From Nitrospiraceae bacterium UBA6905 (GTDB lineage: Bacteria > Nitrospirota > Thermodesulfovibrionia > Thermodesulfovibrionales > UBA6898), in assembly GCA_002451165.1 (NCBI GenBank), contig DKBH01000073.1, positions 10,716 through 22,199 of the forward strand: a stretch of 11,484 nucleotides of DNA. Reading direction: 5' to 3'. This document shows, piece by piece, positions 6,302 to 11,484 of the stretch. The notes beneath the pieces are model-generated. The model did not search any database and was not told the origin of the DNA. It saw only the letters and a program-made list of their open reading frames with translations. Within the stretch, counting starts at the first letter, position 1, and each line of letters starts with the position of its first letter. A program made the translations under genes and the position numbers.

Positions 6302-7274
6302 GCCGTCTCCGGTATGACCGGACCATGGCCTTGATGTTGTCAAGACCGGTGCCGTTCTGCTCCCGAATCGCCTTGCCGGTGAGCTTGAGGAAGACGTCGT
6401 TCAGGGTCGGCCGCTGCATCCTGACCGACAGAACCCGTTCGCCGATTTCCCGGATGAGTGCGGGTATGCAGGCATCGCCTTTCATGGCGGATAGGAATAT
6501 CTCACCGTCCTTCTCCGAAACCTCCATGTCAAAGAGCTTCCGGATGTCCTTCATCGCCTCCTCATTATTATTCGTCTTCAGATAGATGACATCACCGCCC
6601 ACGATCTTTTTCAGTTCTGCAGGCGTACCCGATGCGATGATCTTTCCCTTGTCGATGATCGCGATCTTGTCGCAGACCTCTGCCTCCTCCATATAATGGG
6701 TTGTCATGAAGATCGTCACCTTGTGAAGTTTTGGCAGGGTGGTGATAAACTCCCAGAGGTTTGTCCTGCTCTGCGGGTCGAGACCGAGCGTCGGTTCATC
6801 AAGGAAAAGTACTTTGGGCCGGTGGATGAGCCCTCGTGCAACCTCGAGACGCCGTTTCATGCCGCCGGAGAACTTCTTGACCAGGTCATCGGCCCTGTCC
6901 GTAAGGTCCACGAACCTGAGTGCATCCTCGATCCGCTGCTTTCTCTCAGCTTTGTCTACGCGGTAGAGGTAGGCATGGAACATCAAATTTTCGCGTGCTG
7001 TAAGGTCCTTGTCGAGTGAACTGTCCTGGAATACGATGCCGATCGCATTGCGCACCTTTGAGGATTCGCGGTCACAGTCATAACTGTTAATATATGCCTT
7101 CCCAAATGTTGGGGAAAGCAGGGTGCAGAGGATGTTAATGGTGGTCGTCTTGCCTGCCCCATTCGGCCCTAGGAACCCGAATATAGCCCCCTCCTCCACC
7201 GCAAAGGACACGTCATCGACAGCGGTGATACTGCCGAATTTTTTCACGAGGTTCTCGACTATAATCATGCTCAT
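6288..7274 (-). CDS. ABC transporter ATP-binding protein (DrrA-like)
   Basis: 328-residue ATPase of an ABC-2 exporter. All nucleotide-binding elements are intact: Walker A GPNGAGKTT (36-44), Q-loop Q83, signature FSGGMKRR (135-142), Walker B VLFLDE with E160, D-loop GLDP (164-167) and switch H193. A C-terminal domain of about 110 residues, including RPTLNDVFLKLTG, is typical of the daunorubicin-resistance (DrrA) branch. It energises the permease encoded immediately downstream. Two ATGs (7274 and 7268) are possible and neither has a good Shine-Dalgarno. The gene diverges from the CDF pump across about 100 bp. The substrate is not identifiable. Confidence 0.92.
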   Translation of the reverse strand: MSMIIVENLVKKFGSITAVDDVSFAVEEGAIFGFLGPNGAGKTTTINILCTLLSPTFGKAYINSYDCDRESSKVRNAIGIVFQDSSLDKDLTARENLMFHAYLYRVDKAERKQRIEDALRFVDLTDRADDLVKKFSGGMKRRLEVARGLIHRPKVLFLDEPTLGLDPQSRTNLWEFITTLPKLHKVTIFMTTHYMEEAEVCDKIAIIDKGKIIASGTPAELKKIVGGDVIYLKTNNNEEAMKDIRKLFDMEVSEKDGEIFLSAMKGDACIPALIREIGERVLSVRMQRPTLNDVFLKLTGKAIREQNGTGLDNIKAMVRSYRRRHDRD

Positions 7275-7376
7275 GCCGTGAGTTTACCAGAAATATATCA
7301 GGAGAGGCGAATCGGCATATGAGGGCACACCGGTGCGGATACGCATAGTTATCGTGGCCGCATCTTCTCTTCTTCT

Positions 7377-7405
7377 TTGCCGCCAGTGGAGCAGTGCGGT
7401 ATAGT
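7377..7405 (+). promoter_or_regulatory. Promoter of the CDF efflux gene
   Basis: TTGCCG (7377-7382) and TATAGT (7400-7405) are separated by 17 bases. Transcription would begin near 7412, only about 7 nt before the ATG at 7419, so the message may be almost leaderless. The overlap with an upstream in-frame TTG argues against that TTG being the start. Confidence 0.5.
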
Positions 7406-7418
7406 AAAAGAAGAAACG

Positions 7419-8321
7419 ATGATGAAAAAAGATCCTGCACAGAGACTTGCCCTCAGCCTTATCATCACACTTGTCATACTGTTTGCCGAAATTGTCGGGG
7501 GCCTGATCTCAAACAGTATTGCCCTTCTGAGCGATGCCGGACATGTACTGACAGACGCCTTTGCCCTCGGACTGAGTCTTATCGCGGCCAGGATCAGCAA
7601 AAAACCTTCCGACTTCCGGGCAACCTACGGCTACCAGCGGTTTGGCCTTCTTGCCGCAATCGTCAATGGCTTCAGCCTGGTGGCAATTGCCATGTACATA
7701 TTCGTGGAGTCCTACCACCGCTTCGTTTCACCGCCGGTCATCGGAACAACGGTCATGCTGACGGTCGCAACGGGGGGTCTTCTCGGTAATATCGCCATGG
7801 CGCTGATCCTCGGCAGGGGACACGAGGACCTGAACATCAAGAGTGCCTGGCTGCATGTGATCGGCGATACCCTTTCCTCGGTCGGCGTCATCATTTCGGG
7901 CATCGTCGTGCTCGCTACGGGATGGACATATGCAGACCCTGTTGCCGGCATCATTATCGGCACCATCATCGTCATCGGAGGTCTGCGCGTGGTCAGGGAG
8001 GCTGCGGGAATCTTTCTCGAGATGGTACCGAAAGGATTCGACGTGGAAGAAATAGCTCGGAAGATCTCTGTCTTCCCTGAGGTGATGGGCATCCATGATA
8101 TCCATGTATGGTCTCTTGCGCACAAAAATATTGCCTTTTCAGCACACGTATGGGTCCATGACCAGAGATTGAGCGATCTTGAACCTCTCCGCCGGAACAT
8201 CGAAGAGCTGCTCAGGTCGATGAACATAAACCATATCCTCCTGCAGTTTGAATGCGGGGAGTGTGAATCTAGCGGACTTTACTGTCAGGTCCACACGTTA
8301 GAGGGTAGGCACGATCATTGA
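7419..8321 (+). CDS. Cation diffusion facilitator metal efflux transporter (CzcD/ZitB-like)
   Basis: 300-residue CDF-family antiporter that exports divalent metal (Zn, Co or Cd in characterised relatives) in exchange for protons. Six transmembrane segments are apparent. The metal site is formed by SDAGHVLTD in TM2 (H42, D46) and HVIGD in TM5 (H146, D150). The H-x3-D/H-x3-D set is typical of zinc-transporting members. The C-terminal cytoplasmic metallochaperone-like domain carries MGIHDIHVWSL (about 223-233) and AHVWVHDQRLSD. The TM4-TM5 loop lacks the long histidine-rich stretch of ZitB. The tail has CGEC (279-282), C289 and histidines that might bind metal. ATG at 7419 or 7422 is taken as the start; an upstream TTG in the same frame (7377) is the -35 box. 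It is divergent from the ABC exporter operon. Confidence 0.9.
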   Translation: MMKKDPAQRLALSLIITLVILFAEIVGGLISNSIALLSDAGHVLTDAFALGLSLIAARISKKPSDFRATYGYQRFGLLAAIVNGFSLVAIAMYIFVESYHRFVSPPVIGTTVMLTVATGGLLGNIAMALILGRGHEDLNIKSAWLHVIGDTLSSVGVIISGIVVLATGWTYADPVAGIIIGTIIVIGGLRVVREAAGIFLEMVPKGFDVEEIARKISVFPEVMGIHDIHVWSLAHKNIAFSAHVWVHDQRLSDLEPLRRNIEELLRSMNINHILLQFECGECESSGLYCQVHTLEGRHDH

Positions 8322-8429
8322 TCCAATGGACCGGAACATGCGAGAAAAAATTCGAGCGATTTCTACTGTCGATAATCCGACATTCCGTTCTGATACCATC
8401 AAGCGAGAAAAATCGCGGAACGAGGCGAG

Positions 8430-8449
8430 GAAGTGAGCATGCTCACTTC
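8430..8449. terminator. Perfect palindrome between convergent genes
   Basis: A perfect 20-bp palindrome (half GAAGTGAGCA) folds as an 8-bp stem with a CATG loop. It lies between the CDF stop and the convergent CMD-like gene. It is followed rightward by TTCC, without a proper T-run. A role in ending transcription from one or both sides is a guess. Confidence 0.35.
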
Positions 8450-8486
8450 TTCCTGCATCATGCGACGTCTTAATTCTGCGGATGAG

Positions 8487-8524
8487 CGTACAAGGGCGGA
8501 CAGGACTCTGTCCGCCTTTGTACG
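8487..8524. terminator. Strong 17-bp hairpin between convergent genes
   Basis: Arms at 8487-8503 and 8508-8524 (CGTACAAGGGCGGACAG against its complement, one G.U pair) enclose a GACT tetraloop. It begins 14 bases after the leftward CMD-like stop codon. Neither side carries a T-run, so intrinsic termination is not clear. A bidirectional terminator, mRNA-end stabiliser or copy of a dispersed repeat are all possible. Confidence 0.5.
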
Positions 8525-8538
8525 TCGAAACGAACGTG

Positions 8539-8865
8539 CTACTTCTTCTTTGCTTTTTCGCTGATCACGTCATCAGCCCAGCTCAGCGCTGCAGATACGG
8601 TAGGAAACCCGATCGTGCTGGTCAGCACGATAATGGCATGATAGATCTCTGCGGGCTTCGCTCCTGCCTCCAGCGCTCTCCGGGTATGGGAATGAACCGA
8701 CCCCTCTGACCGGATCGCAGCCGCAGCCGCAAGCTGTATCAGATGAGCTGTCTTTCTGTTCAGCGGTCCTGCAACCCTGGCCTCTTTGCCAAGATTTTCG
8801 ACCGCCTTGAAATACTTCTCAAAACGCTTCCTGATGCTCATAAACTGCCCCGGCAGCTTTGCCAT
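8539..8865 (-). CDS. Carboxymuconolactone decarboxylase (AhpD)-like protein without cysteine
   Basis: 108-residue all-helical protein of the CMD/AhpD family. The core SEGSVHSHTRRALEAGAKPAEIYHAIIV (in parts, about 53-80) aligns with the family motif CxxCxxxH-x-x-A. In AhpD the two cysteines reduce a peroxiredoxin; here both positions are Ser (S53, S56), H60 remains, and the whole protein contains no cysteine. It therefore cannot work as a thiol reductase. It may act as a structural partner, a decarboxylase/isomerase-like enzyme, or something undescribed. GGAGGGG precedes the start at 8865. It lies 43 bp downstream of the selenocysteine peroxiredoxin on the same strand and is probably its operon partner. 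Confidence 0.85.
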   Translation of the reverse strand: MAKLPGQFMSIRKRFEKYFKAVENLGKEARVAGPLNRKTAHLIQLAAAAAIRSEGSVHSHTRRALEAGAKPAEIYHAIIVLTSTIGFPTVSAALSWADDVISEKAKKK

Positions 8866-8908
8866 AGTGTCCCCTCCTTCATTATTTATGATTTATGGCA
8901 TTGTAGCA

Positions 8909-9517
8909 CTATTCAAGCGCATAGAAAACTCTGCCTACCAGCTCAGCCGAGGGCTTCAGCGTCTTGTCGCCTTCCTTCTGCCATTTTGCAGGACACCCTT
9001 CGTTCTGGTGCGAAGCAAGATAGATGTTAGCCTTTACCTTTCGCAGGATCTCATCAACATTCCTTCCCAGATTGAAATAGTTCACCTCCGCGTTCATGAG
9101 GACACCGTCCGGGCTGATGATAAATGTCCCCCGCAGGTCAAGACCGGCCTCCTTATCGTAGACGCCAAAGATCTTCGAAATGCGTGCATTCGGATCAGAG
9201 CCCATGATATATCTGACCTTCTCCAGCATCTTCTCATCCTTCTGCCACGCGAGATGGACGAATTTCGTGTCCGTGCTCACGGTAATAAGTTCAGCGCCCA
9301 GCGACGTGAACTGCTCATGCCGCTCTGCCAGAGCAGCGAACTCGGTTGCTCAGACAAAGGTAAAGTCAGCCGGATAAAAGAAGAGCACGGTCCACTTCTT
9401 GCTCGCCTTCAACTCTGCCAGACTGATCTCGCCGAAATCGCCCTTCGACGGATTATATGTTTCGATCTTGAAATCCGGGACGGTATCGCCCACCTTGATG
9501 CCATAGTGCTCACTCAT
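8909..9517 (-). CDS. prxU: Selenocysteine-containing AhpC-type peroxiredoxin (in-frame TGA)
   Basis: 202-codon AhpC/2-Cys-type peroxiredoxin read through a TGA at 9350-9352 (codon 56). The frame is continuous from ATG 9517, with GGAGGAG seven bases upstream, to TAG at 8909-8911. Both sides of the TGA are normal peroxiredoxin: VGDTVPDFKIETYNP (about 9-23), then FFYPADFTFV-TGA-ATEFAAL, then TVSTDTKFVHLAW, LRGTFIISPDG and a C-terminal NEGCPAKWQKEGDKTLKPS. The TGA occupies the peroxidatic-cysteine position of the P-x3-T-x2-C motif (P49, T53, codon 56). R130 is the conserved active-site Arg, and C175 is the resolving cysteine and the only Cys. A SECIS-like hairpin follows. The enzyme should reduce H2O2 and organic peroxides in the cytosol. 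Without Sec decoding only a 55-residue stub, or an internal-start fragment (GTG 9280) lacking the active site, would be made. A sequencing error is the main alternative. Confidence 0.88.
9319..9352 (-). promoter_or_regulatory. Bacterial SECIS-like hairpin after the Sec codon
   Basis: Reading leftward from the TGA, 12 nt are followed by an 8-bp stem GCTGCTCT/AGAGCGGC (9330-9337 with 9319-9326, one U.G pair) and a GGC loop (9327-9329). The loop starts 20 nt after the TGA and opens with G, matching the general bacterial SECIS pattern of a hairpin within the coding region just after the UGA. A competing stem, CTGCTC (9331-9336) with GAGCAG (9311-9316), is also possible. SelB binding is inferred. 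Confidence 0.65.
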
Positions 9518-9575
9518 CTTTTTTCTCCTCCGTAGATAGATTATTCTTGGGGGTCAAGGACCCGAACCTTTACGG

Positions 9576-9746
9576 TTAATTAATGATCATCTCTTTTTTG
9601 AATGCATGGAAGCCGCAGAACCAGCAGACCGTCAGGAGAGAACCTGACCAGAGCCTCATCTCACCACCACACTTCGGGCACGTCACATATTCGGGGACTG
9701 ATTCTATCTTTACCAAGGATTCGTCGTCACAGAGCGCATCTTTCAT
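9576..9746 (-). CDS. Small zinc-ribbon protein (56 aa)
   Basis: A 56-residue protein with a CPKCGG (C23, C26) ... CWFCGF (C41, C44) pair of knuckles, the pattern of a zinc ribbon or rubredoxin-like metal site. The spacing between knuckles is 14 residues. An extra Cys (C6) and aromatic residues W33 and W42 lie nearby. AAGGAGA precedes an ATG-ATC-ATG; the second ATG (9746) has the better spacing. It is the first gene of the leftward cluster, 58 bp before the peroxiredoxin, and opens about 130 nt after the predicted leftward promoter. Whether it binds zinc or iron, and whether it donates electrons to the peroxiredoxin, cannot be told from the sequence. The function is unknown. The gene is short enough that callers may miss it. 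Confidence 0.75.
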   Translation of the reverse strand: MKDALCDDESLVKIESVPEYVTCPKCGGEMRLWSGSLLTVCWFCGFHAFKKEMIIN

Positions 9747-9881
9747 GATCATTCTCCTTATGGGTTCATCCTATCACATTTTGGATAATGGCACCGGACA
9801 AACCGGCCCCTCCTTAAAAAGCTTTATCCTTCTGTAACTGATGAATTATTCAGCAAATATAAATAAGATATAATCTGTCTT

Positions 9882-9910
9882 ATTTTACTCTTGACAAAGT
9901 AATTAATCAA
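9882..9910 (-). promoter_or_regulatory. Promoter of the zinc-ribbon/prxU/CMD cluster
   Basis: On the minus strand, TTGATT (9905-9910) and TAAAAT (9882-9887) are separated by 17 bases. It occupies the same DNA as the cydA promoter in opposite orientation. The start of transcription would be near 9875. Confidence 0.5.
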
Positions 9911-9917
9911 GAGTAAA
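9884..9917. repeat. Perfect 11-bp inverted repeat in the prxU-cydA intergenic region
   Basis: Arms TTTACTCTTGA (9884-9894) and TCAAGAGTAAA (9907-9917) flank a 12-base spacer. Each arm carries the -35 core of one promoter and the complement of the other promoter's -10. It looks like the operator of a dimeric regulator. It does not match the FNR or Rex consensus spacing. Confidence 0.7.
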
Positions 9918-9919
9918 TT
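9891..9919 (+). promoter_or_regulatory. Promoter of the cydAB operon
   Basis: TTGACA (9891-9896, perfect) and TAAATT (9914-9919) with 17-base spacing. Predicted transcription starts near 9926, leaving an AT-rich leader of about 100 nt before cydA. No gene was seen in that leader. Confidence 0.55.
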
Positions 9920-10025
9920 AGTCTTAAATAATAGACATTATGATATTGCTTAATAATTTTAATTTGATAAGATGTTGATAGAAATTAAAAAAGATAATGT
10001 TTCTCCTGAATGAAAGGGCAGCAGC

Positions 10026-11375
10026 ATGGACGTTGTCTCTCTAAGCAGACTTCAATTTGCCGTAACGAGCATGTTCCACTTCATCTTCGTACCCCTTACC
10101 CTCGGCCTTTCTCTTTTGGTGGCCTATATGGAGTCCCGGTATGTGAGTACCGGAGACTTTGTCTGGCTCAGGATGACAAAGTTCTGGGGAAAACTCTTTC
10201 TTATCAACTTTACCCTCGGCGTTGTTACCGGCATTACCCTGGAGTTTCAGTTCGGCATGAACTGGGCCGAGTACTCCCGGTATGTCGGTGATATCTTCGG
10301 GGCTCCACTGGCCATTGAATCAACGGTCGCCTTTTTCCTCGAATCCTCCTTTATCGGCCTCTGGGTATTCGGCTGGAATAAGGTCTCCCGAAAAGTCCAT
10401 GCCCTGTCGATATGGCTTGTGGCGTTTGCAACCAACCTTTCGGGGCTCTGGATACTGCTGGCAAACGGCTGGATGCAGCACCCCGTAGGTTATGTGATCA
10501 GGAACGGACGTGCCGAAATGGTAGATTTCGTGGCACTGCTGACGAATCCTTACGGTCTTTTGAAGTTTTTTCATACCATATTCTCCGGGTATGTCGTGGC
10601 AGCTTTTTTTGTCATGGGAATCTCAGCCTGGCATCTCCTGAGAAAGGCAAACCAGGATTTCTTCCGACGGTCTTTTCGTGTGGCAGCAACCTTTGGTCTG
10701 GCAAGCTCACTTCTGGTCTTTCTGGTCGGTGATTTTCATGCAGCGAACGTTGCTGCGACACAGCCCACCAAGTTCGCTGCCATGGAAGCGGTCTGGGAAA
10801 CGAAGGAGGCAGCCCCCTATCATTTCATGCTTATCCCTGATGTTGAAAACGAGCGCAATACGCTTGAAGCGGTCAGCGTGCCGAAAATGCTCAGTTTTTT
10901 GGCCTTCCACGACGGCAATGCCGTTGTGCGGGGACTCAAGGAGTTTCCCAAGGCGGACAGACCTCCTGTTCTTCCGGTTCTTGCCGGTTTCAGGGGCATG
11001 GCCGGCTTCGGTATGCTTTTCATGCTCCTGACCCTTGTAGCGGTCATCCTTTCCCGAAAAGAACGCATAGATCAGAGCCGACTCTTTCTGAGGATTATGC
11101 TCTATTCGCTCCCCCTCCCCTATATTGCAACCCAACTGGGGTGGATAGTTGCAGAGGTCGGAAGGCAGCCGTGGATCGTTTATAACGTTCTCAGGACAGC
11201 AGATGGTGTATCACGGTCCGTCAGTGTTCCGCAGGTGACCGCCTCACTGGCCGGATTTACGCTCCTGTACGGCCTTCTTGCGCTCGTTGACCTGTATCTC
11301 CTGATAAAATTCGCCCGGAAGGGTCCGGACCATGACCTTTCCGCAATCGTGCGGTCAGACCGGCAGGAGGTGTAG
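10026..11375 (+). CDS. cydA: Cytochrome bd quinol oxidase subunit I
   Basis: 449-residue membrane subunit that binds the three haems and oxidises quinol while reducing O2 to water. About nine transmembrane segments are apparent. Visible key residues are haem-ligand H18 (MFHFIF), H183 (LLKFFHTIFSGY) and M325 (FRGMAGFGML), E98 (LAIEST), the quinol-loop pair K249/E254 (QPTKFAAMEAVWET), and GWIVAEVGRQPW with E377. The periplasmic Q-loop is short, lacking the long C-terminal insertion of E. coli CydA, so it belongs to the short-loop (bd/CIO-like) class. All catalytic residues are present. AAAGGG sits 7 bases before the ATG. cydB follows after one base, so the two form an operon. Known roles are microaerobic respiration, oxygen scavenging in anaerobes, and peroxide/NO/sulfide tolerance. 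It is divergent from the selenoperoxiredoxin cluster. Confidence 0.97.
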   Translation: MDVVSLSRLQFAVTSMFHFIFVPLTLGLSLLVAYMESRYVSTGDFVWLRMTKFWGKLFLINFTLGVVTGITLEFQFGMNWAEYSRYVGDIFGAPLAIESTVAFFLESSFIGLWVFGWNKVSRKVHALSIWLVAFATNLSGLWILLANGWMQHPVGYVIRNGRAEMVDFVALLTNPYGLLKFFHTIFSGYVVAAFFVMGISAWHLLRKANQDFFRRSFRVAATFGLASSLLVFLVGDFHAANVAATQPTKFAAMEAVWETKEAAPYHFMLIPDVENERNTLEAVSVPKMLSFLAFHDGNAVVRGLKEFPKADRPPVLPVLAGFRGMAGFGMLFMLLTLVAVILSRKERIDQSRLFLRIMLYSLPLPYIATQLGWIVAEVGRQPWIVYNVLRTADGVSRSVSVPQVTASLAGFTLLYGLLALVDLYLLIKFARKGPDHDLSAIVRSDRQEV

Positions 11376-11376
11376 C

Positions 11377-11484
11377 GTGGAATACCAGGTGATCTGGTTC
11401 ATCCTGTGGGGACTGCTCTGGGCCGTCTATTTCATGCTGGACGGTTTTGATTTCGGAACCGGCATGCTGCAGCGCTTCCTCGCC
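11377..11484 (+). CDS. cydB: Cytochrome bd quinol oxidase subunit II, N-terminal part
   Basis: The first 36 codons, cut by the right edge. The GTG start at 11377 has a strong AGGAGG (11365-11370, 6-base spacing) lying inside the cydA 3' end. The peptide has a first hydrophobic helix and the CydB signature LDGFDFGTGML (about 21-31). CydB is the structural partner of CydA in the inner membrane. No further statement is possible from this fragment. Confidence 0.93.
   Translation, partial: MEYQVIWFILWGLLWAVYFMLDGFDFGTGMLQRFLA

Noticed and set aside
7712..8227. 171-codon leftward open frame inside the CDF gene
   Set aside because: Its composition (many Met, Thr, Pro and Ser) is that of a shadow of a membrane-protein gene, and it is fully embedded in the CDF transporter.
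8319..8384. TGA at the end of the CDF gene as a second selenocysteine codon
   Set aside because: The in-frame extension beyond it is short (ending at TAA about 18 codons on), has no family similarity, and the CDF domain is already complete.
8909..9280. Peroxiredoxin read as a 123-residue protein from GTG 9280
   Set aside because: This start has no ribosome site and omits the active-site half. The same frame continues upstream through a TGA into the peroxiredoxin N terminus.
8786..9535. 249-codon rightward open frame
   Set aside because: It lies antisense to the peroxiredoxin and CMD-like genes, which have clear family motifs. The predicted protein has no recognisable domain and no ribosome site.
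9549..9563. GGGTC-AAG-GACCC mini-hairpin between the zinc-ribbon gene and prxU
   Set aside because: A five-base-pair stem without a T-run is too weak to call a terminator or attenuator.
9583..9837. 84-codon rightward open frame
   Set aside because: It is antisense to the zinc-ribbon gene, which has CxxC pairs and a good Shine-Dalgarno. The rightward product looks like random translation.
9884..9917. Inverted repeat as an FNR or Rex site
   Set aside because: The TTGA/TCAA halves are 12 bases apart, whereas FNR sites have TTGAT-N4-ATCAA. It also lacks the TTGTGA/TCACAA halves of Rex.

Overview
The window looks like a chromosomal segment from an anaerobic or microaerophilic bacterium of the Nitrospirota/Desulfobacterota kind. 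This is inferred from gene content only: a DUF134, NifX-like and DsrE-like small-protein operon, a selenocysteine-type peroxiredoxin and a short-Q-loop cytochrome bd. No rRNA or other phylogenetic marker is present. Coding density is high and base composition is near 50% GC, except for AT-rich stretches at about 5325-5533 and 9838-10012.

Layout. The left edge holds the first 239 codons of a leftward leucyl aminopeptidase (pepA, 1-717). A rightward cardiolipin synthase/phospholipase D (860-2029) meets a leftward HAD hydrolase (2013-2663) tail to tail, with a 17-bp overlap. The HAD gene diverges from a rightward operon of a DUF134 regulator, a NifX/NafY-like cofactor-binding protein and a DsrE-like protein (2806-3891). 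A large palindromic operator lies on that operon's promoter. Next come a leftward YhdH/AcuI-type quinone oxidoreductase (4086-5084), a compact and highly folded mobile-element remnant of IS200/IS605 or OMEGA-RNA type (about 5171-5325), and a leftward two-gene ABC-2 exporter (5534-7274). The exporter diverges from a rightward CDF metal efflux pump (7419-8321).

The most notable part is 8322-11484. A leftward cluster encodes a 56-residue zinc-ribbon protein, a peroxiredoxin and a cysteine-free carboxymuconolactone-decarboxylase-like protein. The peroxiredoxin reading frame (8909-9517) has an in-frame TGA exactly where the peroxidatic cysteine belongs. A SECIS-like hairpin follows that TGA at the right distance, so the gene most likely encodes a selenoprotein. 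Automatic calling would truncate it to its C-terminal half.

Rightward from the same intergenic region runs cydAB, encoding cytochrome bd quinol oxidase; only the start of cydB is inside the window. Between the two clusters a perfect 11-bp inverted repeat contains good sigma-70-like -35 and -10 boxes on both strands (TTGACA-17-TAAATT rightward, TTGATT-17-TAAAAT leftward). This suggests a shared symmetric promoter/operator that co-controls peroxide removal and oxygen consumption. No CRISPR array, tRNA or rRNA was seen.
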